From: Thiolinea disciformis DSM 14473
GTDB taxonomy: Bacteria > Pseudomonadota > Gammaproteobacteria > Thiotrichales > Thiotrichaceae
NCBI RefSeq assembly: GCF_000371925.1
Contig: NZ_AQVE01000006.1
Span: 62,001 to 126,000, forward strand
Direction of reading: 5' to 3'
Length of the DNA stretch: 64,000 nt
The translations under genes and the position numbers were made by a program. Each line of letters begins with the position of its first letter. The stretch's first letter is position 1. This document shows, piece after piece, positions 37,027 to 45,799 of this stretch. The notes below the pieces were generated by a model. It ran no database searches and had not been told where the DNA came from. It was given only the letters and a program-made list of their open reading frames with translations.

Positions 37027-39015
37027 TTATTGGGTTGAAATGACGCTTGGATCAGTGATCACAATAGCGGCACCACGATTAGCTTGGAAAATAACGGATT
37101 GGCGTTGCATTTCCACGGTTGTCGCTAAAGATTCATCAGGGCGCAATAAGGAAGCATGTTCGCCTGCACTGAAACGCACCGCGCCAGAACCGGCGGCGGT
37201 AGCGGTTACCTTTTTCAAACCCATTAGGCTGATTAAGGGTTCAGTACCCGACAAGGGTGCGCCAGCGACGCGATTCGGAATAACTTTATCGCTATTCATA
37301 CCATTGACGCCCACCACTTCGGTTAAATGAATAGGATGCGTTGCCGCTGCTTTAGTGGTCACTAAGACGATAGGGTCGGCGGGGTCAACGATCATTTGGG
37401 TGACTGCCATGAAGGTATCATAATCAGCCGTGCCTGCTTGTAAGCCAGCCTCCGCTAGACCTTTACGAATAATCGGGCCAAACGTGGCAGAACCATCCAA
37501 CAAACGTGCGATACCGCCCCCTGGTACGGACAAGGTGGAAGCAGTCGGTGTGGCTTCTTGGCTTAAATAACCGGTTCCGACAATCGCACCGAGTGAAATG
37601 CCGATAAAACCAACGCGACTCGTATCTACTTTTACCGCCGCAATATTACCTAAACTTTTACGCAATACGGTTAAGTCAGAAATACCCTGACGGATATTGT
37701 CACGTGAAGTGAGGACGCTTTTGAGATTAATGAAATGCGCGCCAGAGTCGTCAATTTTACCATCTTTGCCACTAGCACTGGTGGTGTTATTGACCGTATC
37801 CACATTGAAGGTGCGTTCATAGTTGGGAGCATAAAACGGGTTAGTGGTATCCGTGACACCATGCAAGGGCAGATCAATCGCAATCATTGCAAAGCCCGCA
37901 TCCGCCAAGGCATCAGCTAAAGCCACCATGCTTAAACGATTACTGGTAATACCATGTTGATAAATAACAATAGGCCAACCATTGGCGGGAGCAACCGCGC
38001 CAGCGGCTGAAGTACCATTCGGGACGGACATCATCACAGGTACGGTTTGGGTACTATTCGCCACTGGTGTCGGATTTAAGCGAGATAGCAACGAGCCCGA
38101 TGCGCCTTTCCAATAACCTGTATCGATATTTTTAGCATCTAAGTAATAAGGTAGATCTAAAACACCGACATGAATATTGGCTTTGCCTTGTAATTTATCA
38201 GAAATCAGTTTGGTAGTGCCAACAGCAGTCGGGGAGATCAGGATATTACTGGCTTTAGCTTGGGCGGCGGCTGCACTCAGGATGGGAGTGACCGATTGCG
38301 TGGTGAAAGACCAGCTCATGATGATACGGTTTTTGGCGACCCCTTGGGTAAGCGCCGCTGCTTCTTGCGCATTCACCATTTGACGAATGGGCTCTAAACC
38401 CGCATTCGTCCCCGTAATAGCTTGACTACTTTTTGCTAATAAGTAAGCACTGGGGGTGCTGGCATTCTTACCGTTGGTGTCCTTTATATCATTGGTGAGC
38501 ACTACCATATAACTGGTACTTTCTTTAAGCGGCTTTAGGGGTACTAAAGCAATATCTTTTCCGCTTGAAGTGACGGTTGCCACCATTTCGGTGGCTGGTA
38601 ATTCACGGACTACACTCGTGACTGCCGCTCCCGTTTTCTTAACCTCAAAGACATGCAAGGTGCTGCCTAGTTTGACGGTATCGGTTTTAATCGCACTGGC
38701 AAACGCAATAGAAATCGGTGCAGTTAAACCAAAGCCATCTAGGGTATTGATCATATCCAATAAAGCTTTTTGGCTTGCGCTTGCGCTGGCGGTAGGAATA
38801 TTGAGTGTGCCATCAGTAGAGCCTGAAAACATTAGGTCATTATTAACGCTCGGCAGTACCCCATTCGCTGGATCAAATAGTGGTGCTAGTGAAGGCGAAT
38901 AATTGTTTTGTGCCTGTGTTTGGCTAGCATTGAAATCGTAATCACTATCATCGCTACAGGCCGATAAAGCTAAGCTCACCGCCAAAGCCGTAGAAAGATA
39001 AACTTGTTTTAGCAT
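37027..39015 (-). CDS. Surface lipoprotein lipase of the VolA/Pla-1 family
   Basis: The 662-residue protein begins with a lipoprotein signal (STALAVSLALSAC, lipobox LSAC, then acidic SDDSDYD). It has the bacterial virulence-factor-lipase N-terminal plan: SLAPLFDPANGVLPSVNNDL-type start, FGLTAPISIAFA, VVLTNDIKDTNGK. A C-terminal alpha/beta hydrolase contains IVIYQHGITSNR and RVGFIGISLGAIVG with nucleophile Ser474 in GxSxG. In Vibrio cholerae VolA is a surface lysophospholipase made from an operon with fadL, and here too it lies 12 bases downstream of a FadL gene. It should release fatty acids outside the cell. Confidence 0.87.
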   Translation of the reverse strand: MLKQVYLSTALAVSLALSACSDDSDYDFNASQTQAQNNYSPSLAPLFDPANGVLPSVNNDLMFSGSTDGTLNIPTASASASQKALLDMINTLDGFGLTAPISIAFASAIKTDTVKLGSTLHVFEVKKTGAAVTSVVRELPATEMVATVTSSGKDIALVPLKPLKESTSYMVVLTNDIKDTNGKNASTPSAYLLAKSSQAITGTNAGLEPIRQMVNAQEAAALTQGVAKNRIIMSWSFTTQSVTPILSAAAAQAKASNILISPTAVGTTKLISDKLQGKANIHVGVLDLPYYLDAKNIDTGYWKGASGSLLSRLNPTPVANSTQTVPVMMSVPNGTSAAGAVAPANGWPIVIYQHGITSNRLSMVALADALADAGFAMIAIDLPLHGVTDTTNPFYAPNYERTFNVDTVNNTTSASGKDGKIDDSGAHFINLKSVLTSRDNIRQGISDLTVLRKSLGNIAAVKVDTSRVGFIGISLGAIVGTGYLSQEATPTASTLSVPGGGIARLLDGSATFGPIIRKGLAEAGLQAGTADYDTFMAVTQMIVDPADPIVLVTTKAAATHPIHLTEVVGVNGMNSDKVIPNRVAGAPLSGTEPLISLMGLKKVTATAAGSGAVRFSAGEHASLLRPDESLATTVEMQRQSVIFQANRGAAIVITDPSVISTQ

Positions 39016-39027
39016 GAGTTGTGCCCC

Positions 39028-40437
39028 TTAAAATGACCAATTGAACTGTGCGCTAACAATATCCACGCTGGAATCATACAAACCACGAAGCGCATAGCCA
39101 TTATCGGAGCTTGTATTATCAATCGGCGTTTCATCGGTGAATAAATGAGCATATCCCACATCAACACTCATACCTTTTGCTAGTTTATAAGTCGCACCGA
39201 CAGCGACCCAAGTACGATCATTATCGGGGGTGCGCGCGGTACGTAACTGCGCACTTTTAATAGGGGTTTTGTCCAATGCCACCCCCGCACGTAACTTCAA
39301 ATTGTCATTTTTCTGGTAATTCACGCCTAAAGCATAACGATTAGAATCTTTCCAATCTTGATTCACATCCGTTACTAGGGTCTTGGTGGCATCATCACGC
39401 TTTACGGTTAAGCGTTCGAAGCTACTCCAACCCGTACGCGTGACATCGCCCAATACTTCTACTTTATCATTGAGCTGGTGCGCGACTGAAAGAGACGTGG
39501 TGGCGGGTAAATTGGCGGCTGCGGTGACATTGCCATCATTAAAACGAGTCGTACCCACAGCAGTGATGACCGGTTGTAAGGCGGCGTTGATATCATAATC
39601 CACATCACCTTCCAGATCGTGATCAATCTTGGAGCGATGACTGATACCGATTTTGGTTTTTGGCGTCGGCTTATAAATCATACCTAGGTTATAACCGTAA
39701 GAAACATCATCGCCGGTGATGGTTGCTTTACTATCAGTGGCAGCATTGGCAAGTTTGGGCAAACGTGCTAAGCACTGCGCTAAAATATCACCATTATTCG
39801 CGGCGGATGCGATACTTAGGCAGGTGGCGCTAGAGTCAATCGAACTTTTTAAGACCACTTCCATGTATTGTACATTCACACCCGCACCAATCGTGAATTT
39901 ATCATTCAGCTTATAAGCCACAGCGGGGTTAATATTGATAGTCGTAATGTCAGATTGCAGTGCTAGATAACGTCCAATCCAATCTTCATCGTATTTAGTG
40001 CCAAGCCCAAAAGGCACATTCATCCCAACACCAGCGCTGAAATGGTCATTAAAGGTTTTGGAAAAGAAAGCATGGGGGATGACTTTGGCATGGCCGCCAT
40101 CATCATTTTTACCAAGCATGGCCTCTTTAGCTTTGTCAAAATTGCCACCGGTTAACGCGGGGTTGACCCATGAGCCTTTGTTGGTGAACTTAGCTTTGGG
40201 GGCGATTAAATGCCCTGCTGCACTGATGTGCATTCCTTTGGGCAATTCTGCCAAATTTGCAGGGTTAAACCAGCCCGAGGCAGCATCTTCTGCCACAGCA
40301 GCAGCGCCCGCATAGGCATTGCCCGCGCCTGAGCCTGATTGCTCGATTAATGCGAAACCCGCTGCGTAAACTGAACTGTGGAATAAAGCAGCCGCTAATG
40401 AAACGGCCAGTAAAGTTTTGGACGGTAGTCTTGTCAT
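39028..40437 (-). CDS. fadL: Outer membrane long-chain fatty acid transporter, FadL family
   Basis: A 469-residue OMPP1/FadL/TodX barrel with signal peptide (LLAVSLAAALFHSSVYA) and the canonical mature start AGFALIEQSGSGAGNAYAGAAAVAEDASG(W)FNPA, which forms the hatch. Barrel strands such as RYALGVNYQKNDNLKLRAGVALDKTP follow, and the C-terminus ends in Phe (SAQFNWSF). I start at ATG 40437 since GAGGAG lies eight bases before it. It takes up fatty acids or other hydrophobic compounds, here probably those released by the lipase encoded directly downstream. Confidence 0.93.
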   Translation of the reverse strand: MTRLPSKTLLAVSLAAALFHSSVYAAGFALIEQSGSGAGNAYAGAAAVAEDAASGWFNPANLAELPKGMHISAAGHLIAPKAKFTNKGSWVNPALTGGNFDKAKEAMLGKNDDGGHAKVIPHAFFSKTFNDHFSAGVGMNVPFGLGTKYDEDWIGRYLALQSDITTININPAVAYKLNDKFTIGAGVNVQYMEVVLKSSIDSSATCLSIASAANNGDILAQCLARLPKLANAATDSKATITGDDVSYGYNLGMIYKPTPKTKIGISHRSKIDHDLEGDVDYDINAALQPVITAVGTTRFNDGNVTAAANLPATTSLSVAHQLNDKVEVLGDVTRTGWSSFERLTVKRDDATKTLVTDVNQDWKDSNRYALGVNYQKNDNLKLRAGVALDKTPIKSAQLRTARTPDNDRTWVAVGATYKLAKGMSVDVGYAHLFTDETPIDNTSSDNGYALRGLYDSSVDIVSAQFNWSF

Positions 40438-40794
40438 CGTTATCACTCCTCCTCAATTGATAAACGCAACATAACAGAAAAAAATTGAACTGAGAATGAG
40501 TGTAGGTATTTTGAACAGTACACCGTCTCATAAATGGTGTTTTTCTTCATTTAAGTAATCAAGGACAAGGGCAAGACGTAGCGTTACGTGAAACAGTGAG
40601 TTGGCGCAAAACTAACCTAAGACATATGTCAACATCTGCTTAAATTATATCGGACAAACCTCTCAAATTTGACTTAGGTTTAAAACAACCTAGATGCATC
40701 CTGTTTAGAATTATTTTTAGACACACCAATATGTTCTAGTTAAACACGCTAGAGCGTGATGGTTTGGTATTTCGTGAATAAAGGATGAGGTCAC
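40438..40794. other. Divergent intergenic region between fadL and the peroxidase gene
   Basis: This 357-base non-coding gap holds several palindromes: ACGTA-GCGT-TACGT at 40576-40589, GACATATGTC at 40621-40630, and AACCTAAG (40614-40621) with its inverted copy CTTAGGTT at 40673-40680. They may be operators for either gene. I cannot tie them to a known regulator, and no clear promoter stands out. Confidence 0.4.
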
Positions 40795-41865
40795 ATGCAC
40801 ACACAAAAAATTTTTTATGCCATGCTAGCGGCAGGATGCTTATCAACACTGAGTGTTTGGGCTGCTGAGACAGCTACGGCGCGTACTGATGAGCCGATTA
40901 AGCCCATTGAGCCACACACCATAGAAGCCCCTGATAAATTTGAATTGGGTAAAAAGCTGTTTTTTGATCCACGCTTATCGAAATCAGGAGCCATATCTTG
41001 TAATTCCTGCCACAACCTCTCGATGGGTGGTTCAGACAATCTTCCAACTTCTATTGGGGATCATTGGCAGCAAGGGCCGATCAATGCCCCAACGGTATTA
41101 AACGCAGGGCATAGTGTGGCTCAATTTTGGGATGGGCGCGCTAAAGACTTACAAGAGCAGGCGGGCGGCCCGATTGCCAATCCAAAAGAAATGGCTTTCA
41201 GCCATGAGCTAGCCATTAAAGTGTTGTCCTCGATTCCGCAATACCGTGAAGAGTTTAAAAAGGTTTATAGCAAGGACGAGATCACGATTGCTGAAGTAAC
41301 GGACGCTATTGCGGAGTTCGAAAAGAACTTGGTAACACCCCACTCAAAGTTTGATCTGTGGCTCAGAGGGGATAATGCTGCGCTCAATGACACAGAAATG
41401 AAAGGGTATCAATTGTTTAAAACCAGCGGTTGTATCGCTTGCCATAATGGTGAAATGCTAGGTGGCAGTAGCTTCCAGAAAATGGGCGTGGTTGAGCCTT
41501 ACAAAACCACTAATGAGGCACAAGGTGTCGCGGGCTTAACCAAAAAAGACGAAGATCGTTTTAAGTTTAAAGTGCCTACTTTACGCAATGTGGAGCTGAC
41601 CTATCCCTATTTCCATGATGGTGCAGCGACAAGCTTAGAACAAGCCGTAAATACCATGGGGCAAATTCAATTAGGTAAGAAGTTTACCGATGAGGAAACC
41701 GCGCAAATTGTGGCTTTCTTGAAAACTTTGACAGGTAAGCAGCCTGAAATCATGTTGCCGATTTTACCACCTTCTACGAATGAAACGATTCGGCCTGATC
41801 CTTTCCCTAAAGCGGCGGAAGCAAGTCAGACCACCACAGAGCCCAATAAAACAGCTACTCCTTAA
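40795..41865 (+). CDS. Di-haem cytochrome c peroxidase (CcpA/MauG type)
   Basis: The 356 residues include a signal peptide (residues about 1-23, ending VWAA) and two haem-binding CxxCH motifs, Cys69-Cys72-His73 (CNSCH) and Cys213-Cys216-His217 (CIACH). Typical blocks for bacterial cytochrome c peroxidase are LGKKLFFDPRLSKSGAISC, APTVLNAGHSVAQFWDGRA and VPTLRNVELTYPYFHDGAATSLEQAV. The enzyme reduces hydrogen peroxide in the periplasm with electrons from cytochrome c or a cupredoxin. The C-terminal 30 residues are Thr/Pro-rich and probably unstructured. Followed by a terminator. Confidence 0.93.
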   Translation: MHTQKIFYAMLAAGCLSTLSVWAAETATARTDEPIKPIEPHTIEAPDKFELGKKLFFDPRLSKSGAISCNSCHNLSMGGSDNLPTSIGDHWQQGPINAPTVLNAGHSVAQFWDGRAKDLQEQAGGPIANPKEMAFSHELAIKVLSSIPQYREEFKKVYSKDEITIAEVTDAIAEFEKNLVTPHSKFDLWLRGDNAALNDTEMKGYQLFKTSGCIACHNGEMLGGSSFQKMGVVEPYKTTNEAQGVAGLTKKDEDRFKFKVPTLRNVELTYPYFHDGAATSLEQAVNTMGQIQLGKKFTDEETAQIVAFLKTLTGKQPEIMLPILPPSTNETIRPDPFPKAAEASQTTTEPNKTATP

Positions 41866-41882
41866 TCTGTTACTTAGGTTTG

Positions 41883-41910
41883 ACCCCAAGTGAAGAGCTT
41901 GGGGTTTTTT
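41883..41910 (+). terminator. Terminator of the peroxidase gene
   Basis: CCCCAAG (41884-41890) pairs with CTTGGGG (41898-41904) around a seven-base loop and six T follow. It lies 18 bases after the stop and just before the end of the convergent lipoprotein gene. Confidence 0.85.
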
Positions 41911-41915
41911 AGTCT

Positions 41916-42977
41916 TTAAGTAGCTAAAGGATTGCGATAGGTTTCTACACGATTACGCCATCCTGCCAGCCATTTCGCTTCATTACGTGCCGGATCGGAA
42001 TTATTAACGCGGCGTTGTAATACGCGCATTGCTGCATCTGAGAACTCATGCAGAGCAGCTTGGCCGGGCTGAGCAGGTCGCATTTCTTCTAAGACTTGGC
42101 GTAAGCCCCAGTTCTGTCCTTTGTAGCCACCATTACCTAAGCCTTCACCTTTGAAGTTCACATAGTCAATCAACGCATACCAACCACCGGGCGTATTGGC
42201 TACCGCGTTCAAGTTGCGTGCCACATGCCCTTGCATATTATTATTCGATGCTTTCACCAGTTTTGGCATAGCACGGCGCGTGCGGTCGACGATATATTGT
42301 GTTTGTAGCTCTCGCGTATTGTATAAAATTTGCGTCAGCTCCTGCATTTGCGGGGTCTGTTTTGCCACCATAAACGCTTGACGATTTGGCCAAGGAGCAC
42401 CTTGATGACGGGCTTGTTGCAACCAAGCAGGTAGCTGTACGCCATTTTGTGCCAGATAATCTAAAAGGCCAGGGAAGGTATTACCAAACGATTGCCGACG
42501 ACCTGCAGGATACCAGGTAAAATGACCAATCCCCATCGAAGCGAAGTCTTCACCTTCATTCCAATGTGCTAATAAATCACGATTTCCGCCGCCTTCATTA
42601 TTAAAAATCTGTTCCCCAATGGCACGTAATTCTGCGGAAGATAGGCGCGGCATACCACCGCCACCTTGGCTCTGATAGGCTGGGCTTGGGCGTCCTTGAT
42701 AAGTTTGTTGTGGCGGAATATAACCCGCATACATACGCGGCTGTTGTGGCCTCATGGCTCCTCGATAGTGAGGAGTAGGAGCAGCACGATAACCACCACG
42801 ACCTTGAATTAAAGGCCGCGCTTGGGGAATAGAACTGGATGCTGTGTTAGTCGTTTGTTGCGAATGTGGGGGATTCACTGAACCCATTTCTTCGGGTGAC
42901 GACCCTGTCGGATTTTGACTACACGCGGACAAACCGACGCTAGCCAATGCAGCAAATGCTATTAGCGCTTTTTTCAT
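41916..42977 (-). CDS. Lipoprotein with conserved C-terminal domain of unknown function
   Basis: Starting at ATG 42977 gives a 353-residue lipoprotein (MKKALIAFAALASVGLSAC, lipobox LSAC); the frame extends further upstream, but the extension would bury the signal. Residues about 20-115 are Pro/Gln/Arg-rich and unstructured. The remaining 240 residues look conserved: RAIGEQIFNNEGGGNRDLLAHWN, then GEDFASMGIGHFTWYPAGRR, and later GLGNGGYKGQNWGLRQVL. I have a memory of this GIGHFxWY pattern in uncharacterised exported proteins, perhaps acting on cell wall, but cannot name a family. It is anchored in the envelope. Confidence 0.6.
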   Translation of the reverse strand: MKKALIAFAALASVGLSACSQNPTGSSPEEMGSVNPPHSQQTTNTASSSIPQARPLIQGRGGYRAAPTPHYRGAMRPQQPRMYAGYIPPQQTYQGRPSPAYQSQGGGGMPRLSSAELRAIGEQIFNNEGGGNRDLLAHWNEGEDFASMGIGHFTWYPAGRRQSFGNTFPGLLDYLAQNGVQLPAWLQQARHQGAPWPNRQAFMVAKQTPQMQELTQILYNTRELQTQYIVDRTRRAMPKLVKASNNNMQGHVARNLNAVANTPGGWYALIDYVNFKGEGLGNGGYKGQNWGLRQVLEEMRPAQPGQAALHEFSDAAMRVLQRRVNNSDPARNEAKWLAGWRNRVETYRNPLAT

Positions 42978-43149
42978 GGTTGAGAGTGCCGTTCTTGTTT
43001 TTATTATTGAGATTTGTCGTCTCAATATAAAACTTTTTACCCAGAATTTATAAATCTACCCGACAAACTGCCGAGCCTTGGCGTATCGTCGCAATCTTAA
43101 GCTGAACAGGAGCTGATTAAAAATTAGCAAGATTGAATTAATCTAATTT

Positions 43150-43194
43150 AAAGATATTTTTATCTTTTTATATCACTTTATTGCACATAGTGCA
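43150..43194. promoter_or_regulatory. Palindromes upstream of cysJ
   Basis: Within the 213-base gap before cysJ are AAAGATA-TTTT-TATCTTT (43150-43167) and the perfect palindrome TGCAC-ATA-GTGCA (43182-43194), the latter about 45 bases before the start codon. They are plausible regulator sites for the sulfate assimilation operon. The regulator is unknown, and the first could instead act as a transcription terminator. Confidence 0.4.
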
Positions 43195-43238
43195 GTGCCG
43201 CATAATGCCTCTCATTCTAAATCGACCGACCCCTGAGA

Positions 43239-45038
43239 ATGGCAATGAGCTTATTAAGTGCACAACAATTTGAACGCATAAGTGCAGCAGTGAACGATCT
43301 GACCCCCTCGCAATTAGCATGGGTTGGTGGGTATCTGTCTGGATTGTCGTTGGGGCCCCATAATGTCATTCCTTTTCCGCAGCTTGCAGCGGCCAATCGT
43401 GTAGAAGCGGTAGCGCAACTTTCCGTTAACACGACAATTTTGTATGGAAGTCAAACGGGCAATAGCAAAGCGATCGCTGAGAAATTACATCAAGCTTTCA
43501 AAGCCAGCGGTTTAGCGAGCAGTCTTAAAAGCTTACGCGATTACCGCCCACAACATTTGAAGAAAGAACAGCGCGTCGTCTTTGTCGTGAGCACTCACGG
43601 AAATGGTGAACCGCCGGATGATGCACGCACTTTCTTTCAGTTCATTAACAATGAGCGCGCGCCACAATTGAAAGAGTTGCACTATGCAGTACTGGCTTTA
43701 GGTGATTCTAGCTATGACGCGTTTTGCCAAAGTGGTGTGGAATTAGATCAGCGTTTAGAGAAGTTAGGGGCTACCCGTTGGTTAGCGCGTATCGATTGTG
43801 ATGTGGATTTTGCAGACCATGCAACGCGCTGGCGTGAGCAGATTTTAGAAAAAGTTAAACAAGACGATCATTCTGATTCATCACCATTACCCAAACAAGG
43901 CTTGGTACAGGCAGTACAACAAGCGACGATTGGCAGTGCTGAAGCGCCGTGGACTGCTGAGTTATTGTCAGCCACGCCTGTGACGGATCCTAGTTCTGAG
44001 AAAGAAGTGTTTCACTTCGAGTTTTCACTGGAAAATAGCGGCATTACTTACGAGCCGGGCGACATTCTCGCGGTTAAAGTGAGCAATGAAACAGCGTTAG
44101 TTGATCTATTGATTCAACAAGGTGGCTGGGATAGCAATAGCGCGGTTTCTGTAAAGGGTAACGTACGGCCTTTACGTGAGGCGCTCATCGACACATTCGA
44201 AATCACCAATGTCACACGCAAACAATTACAGAACTATGCAAGCACCACGCAACAAACGGCATTAGCGGCTCAGGCTGCGGATAAAGCCGCTTTAGTGGAT
44301 TGGCTTTATGCTGCGGATTGGTTGGATGTTTTGAAAACTTATCCGGCTGAACTCAGTGCCCAAGCGTTTATTGATTTACTACGTCCCTTACAAGCCCGTG
44401 AGTATTCGATTGCCTCAAGTTTGGCGGCACACCCGGATGAAGTGCACTTATTAGTGAAGCGTGTCACTTACCAACACCATGAGCGTGAGCATTTAGGCGT
44501 TGGCTCAAATTGGTTGGCGCGTTTGCAAGCGGGTGACAGCGCCCAAATCTATATCAAGCCTAATCAACATTTCAAACTGCCGAAAAGTGATAACACCAAG
44601 CTGATCATGATTGGTGCGGGTACTGGCGTTGCGCCCTTCCGTGGTTTCTTGTTTGAACGCGAAGCGCGCGGCTTAACGGGGAATACTTGGTTATTCTTCG
44701 GTGAACAGCGCTTCCGCTCCGACTTTTTATACCAAGCCGAATGGTTAGAGCTGGTTAAAAGTGGCGTATTAGAACGCATGAGCGTGGCTTTCTCACGCGA
44801 TCAAGCAGAAAAAATTTATGTACAACATCGTTTGATAGAGCAAGGCGCTGAGCTGTGGCAGTGGCTGCAAGACGGTGCACATCTGTATGTGTGTGGCGAT
44901 ATGCACAAAATGGCAAAGGATGTTCATGCTGCTTTAGCCCAAATTGCAGTAACGCATGGTGGCTTAAGTGACGAACAAGCGCAACAGTATTTAGAAACGT
45001 TGATGAGCGAGCGACGCTATCAACGCGATGTGTATTAA
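43239..45038 (+). CDS. cysJ: Assimilatory sulfite reductase (NADPH) flavoprotein subunit
   Basis: The 599 residues have an N-terminal flavodoxin domain (ILYGSQTGNSKAIAEKLHQAF, VVSTHGNGEPPDDA) followed by a ferredoxin-reductase-like module: FAD binding RPLQAREYSIASS and HLGVGSNWL, NADPH binding MIGAGTGVAPFRGFL and the C-terminal LYVCGDMHKMAKDV with RRYQRDVY. It passes electrons from NADPH through FAD and FMN to CysI. First gene of cysJ-cysH-sat-cysI; cysH starts 32 bases after it. Confidence 0.95.
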   Translation: MAMSLLSAQQFERISAAVNDLTPSQLAWVGGYLSGLSLGPHNVIPFPQLAAANRVEAVAQLSVNTTILYGSQTGNSKAIAEKLHQAFKASGLASSLKSLRDYRPQHLKKEQRVVFVVSTHGNGEPPDDARTFFQFINNERAPQLKELHYAVLALGDSSYDAFCQSGVELDQRLEKLGATRWLARIDCDVDFADHATRWREQILEKVKQDDHSDSSPLPKQGLVQAVQQATIGSAEAPWTAELLSATPVTDPSSEKEVFHFEFSLENSGITYEPGDILAVKVSNETALVDLLIQQGGWDSNSAVSVKGNVRPLREALIDTFEITNVTRKQLQNYASTTQQTALAAQAADKAALVDWLYAADWLDVLKTYPAELSAQAFIDLLRPLQAREYSIASSLAAHPDEVHLLVKRVTYQHHEREHLGVGSNWLARLQAGDSAQIYIKPNQHFKLPKSDNTKLIMIGAGTGVAPFRGFLFEREARGLTGNTWLFFGEQRFRSDFLYQAEWLELVKSGVLERMSVAFSRDQAEKIYVQHRLIEQGAELWQWLQDGAHLYVCGDMHKMAKDVHAALAQIAVTHGGLSDEQAQQYLETLMSERRYQRDVY

Positions 45039-45070
45039 AAGATTTAGGAATTTTAACGAGTAAAACGATC

Positions 45071-45799
45071 ATGACTGCTTCATTAGAACAATTAAATGCT
45101 CAATACCAAGACCTCGGTTTGAGTCTGGCTTTGACGGCTTTGCGTGAGCACTTTAAAGGCCGAATCGTATTTTCTACCAGTTTAGGCTTGGAAGACCAAG
45201 TGATTACGGATGCGATTTTCCGCAATGGTTTAGATATTGATGTCATTACCTTAGATACCGGCCGTAACTTTCCTGAAACTTATAAAACATTGGAAGAAAC
45301 GCAGCGTAAATACGGCCGTAAAATCAAGGTGTTCTATCCAAAAACTGAAGTGATTGAACAGTATGCAACGGAAAAAGGCATTAATGCGATTTACGATTCG
45401 GTTGCTTTGCGTAAAGAGTGCTGCGCCATTCGTAAAATCGAGCCCTTAAATCGTGCGCTGGAAGGGGCTGAGGTGTGGATTACGGGCTTGCGTGCTGCGC
45501 AATCAGCGAATCGTTCTAGTTTGGCTTTATTTGAAGCAGATCCAGCGCGTAATTTAGTGAAATTTAATCCACTACAGGCTTGGTCGACTGAAAAGTTGTG
45601 GGCTTATGTACGCCAGTACGAAGTGCCATTCAATGAATTACATCAGAAAGGTTTCCCAAGCATTGGTTGTGCACCGTGCACCCGTGCGATTGCAGCCGGT
45701 GAAGATGAACGCGCTGGTCGTTGGTGGTGGGAAGGCGGCGCACAAGAGTGCGGCCTGCATCTTGAAAACGGTCAATTAGTACGGAAAAAAGCAGCATGA
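45071..45799 (+). CDS. cysH: Assimilatory adenylyl-sulfate (APS) reductase
   Basis: The 242-residue reductase has the PP-loop-like IVFSTSLGLEDQVITD and the nucleophile Cys227 in ECGLH near the C-terminus. It also carries Cys117-Cys118 (KECCAIRK) and Cys200-x2-Cys203 (GCAPC), the four ligands of a [4Fe-4S] cluster. This cluster marks the APS-specific (or dual) form as opposed to the PAPS reductase of E. coli. It reduces APS to sulfite with thioredoxin, so no APS kinase is needed, and none is present. It overlaps sat by four bases (ATGA). Confidence 0.93.
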   Translation: MTASLEQLNAQYQDLGLSLALTALREHFKGRIVFSTSLGLEDQVITDAIFRNGLDIDVITLDTGRNFPETYKTLEETQRKYGRKIKVFYPKTEVIEQYATEKGINAIYDSVALRKECCAIRKIEPLNRALEGAEVWITGLRAAQSANRSSLALFEADPARNLVKFNPLQAWSTEKLWAYVRQYEVPFNELHQKGFPSIGCAPCTRAIAAGEDERAGRWWWEGGAQECGLHLENGQLVRKKAA

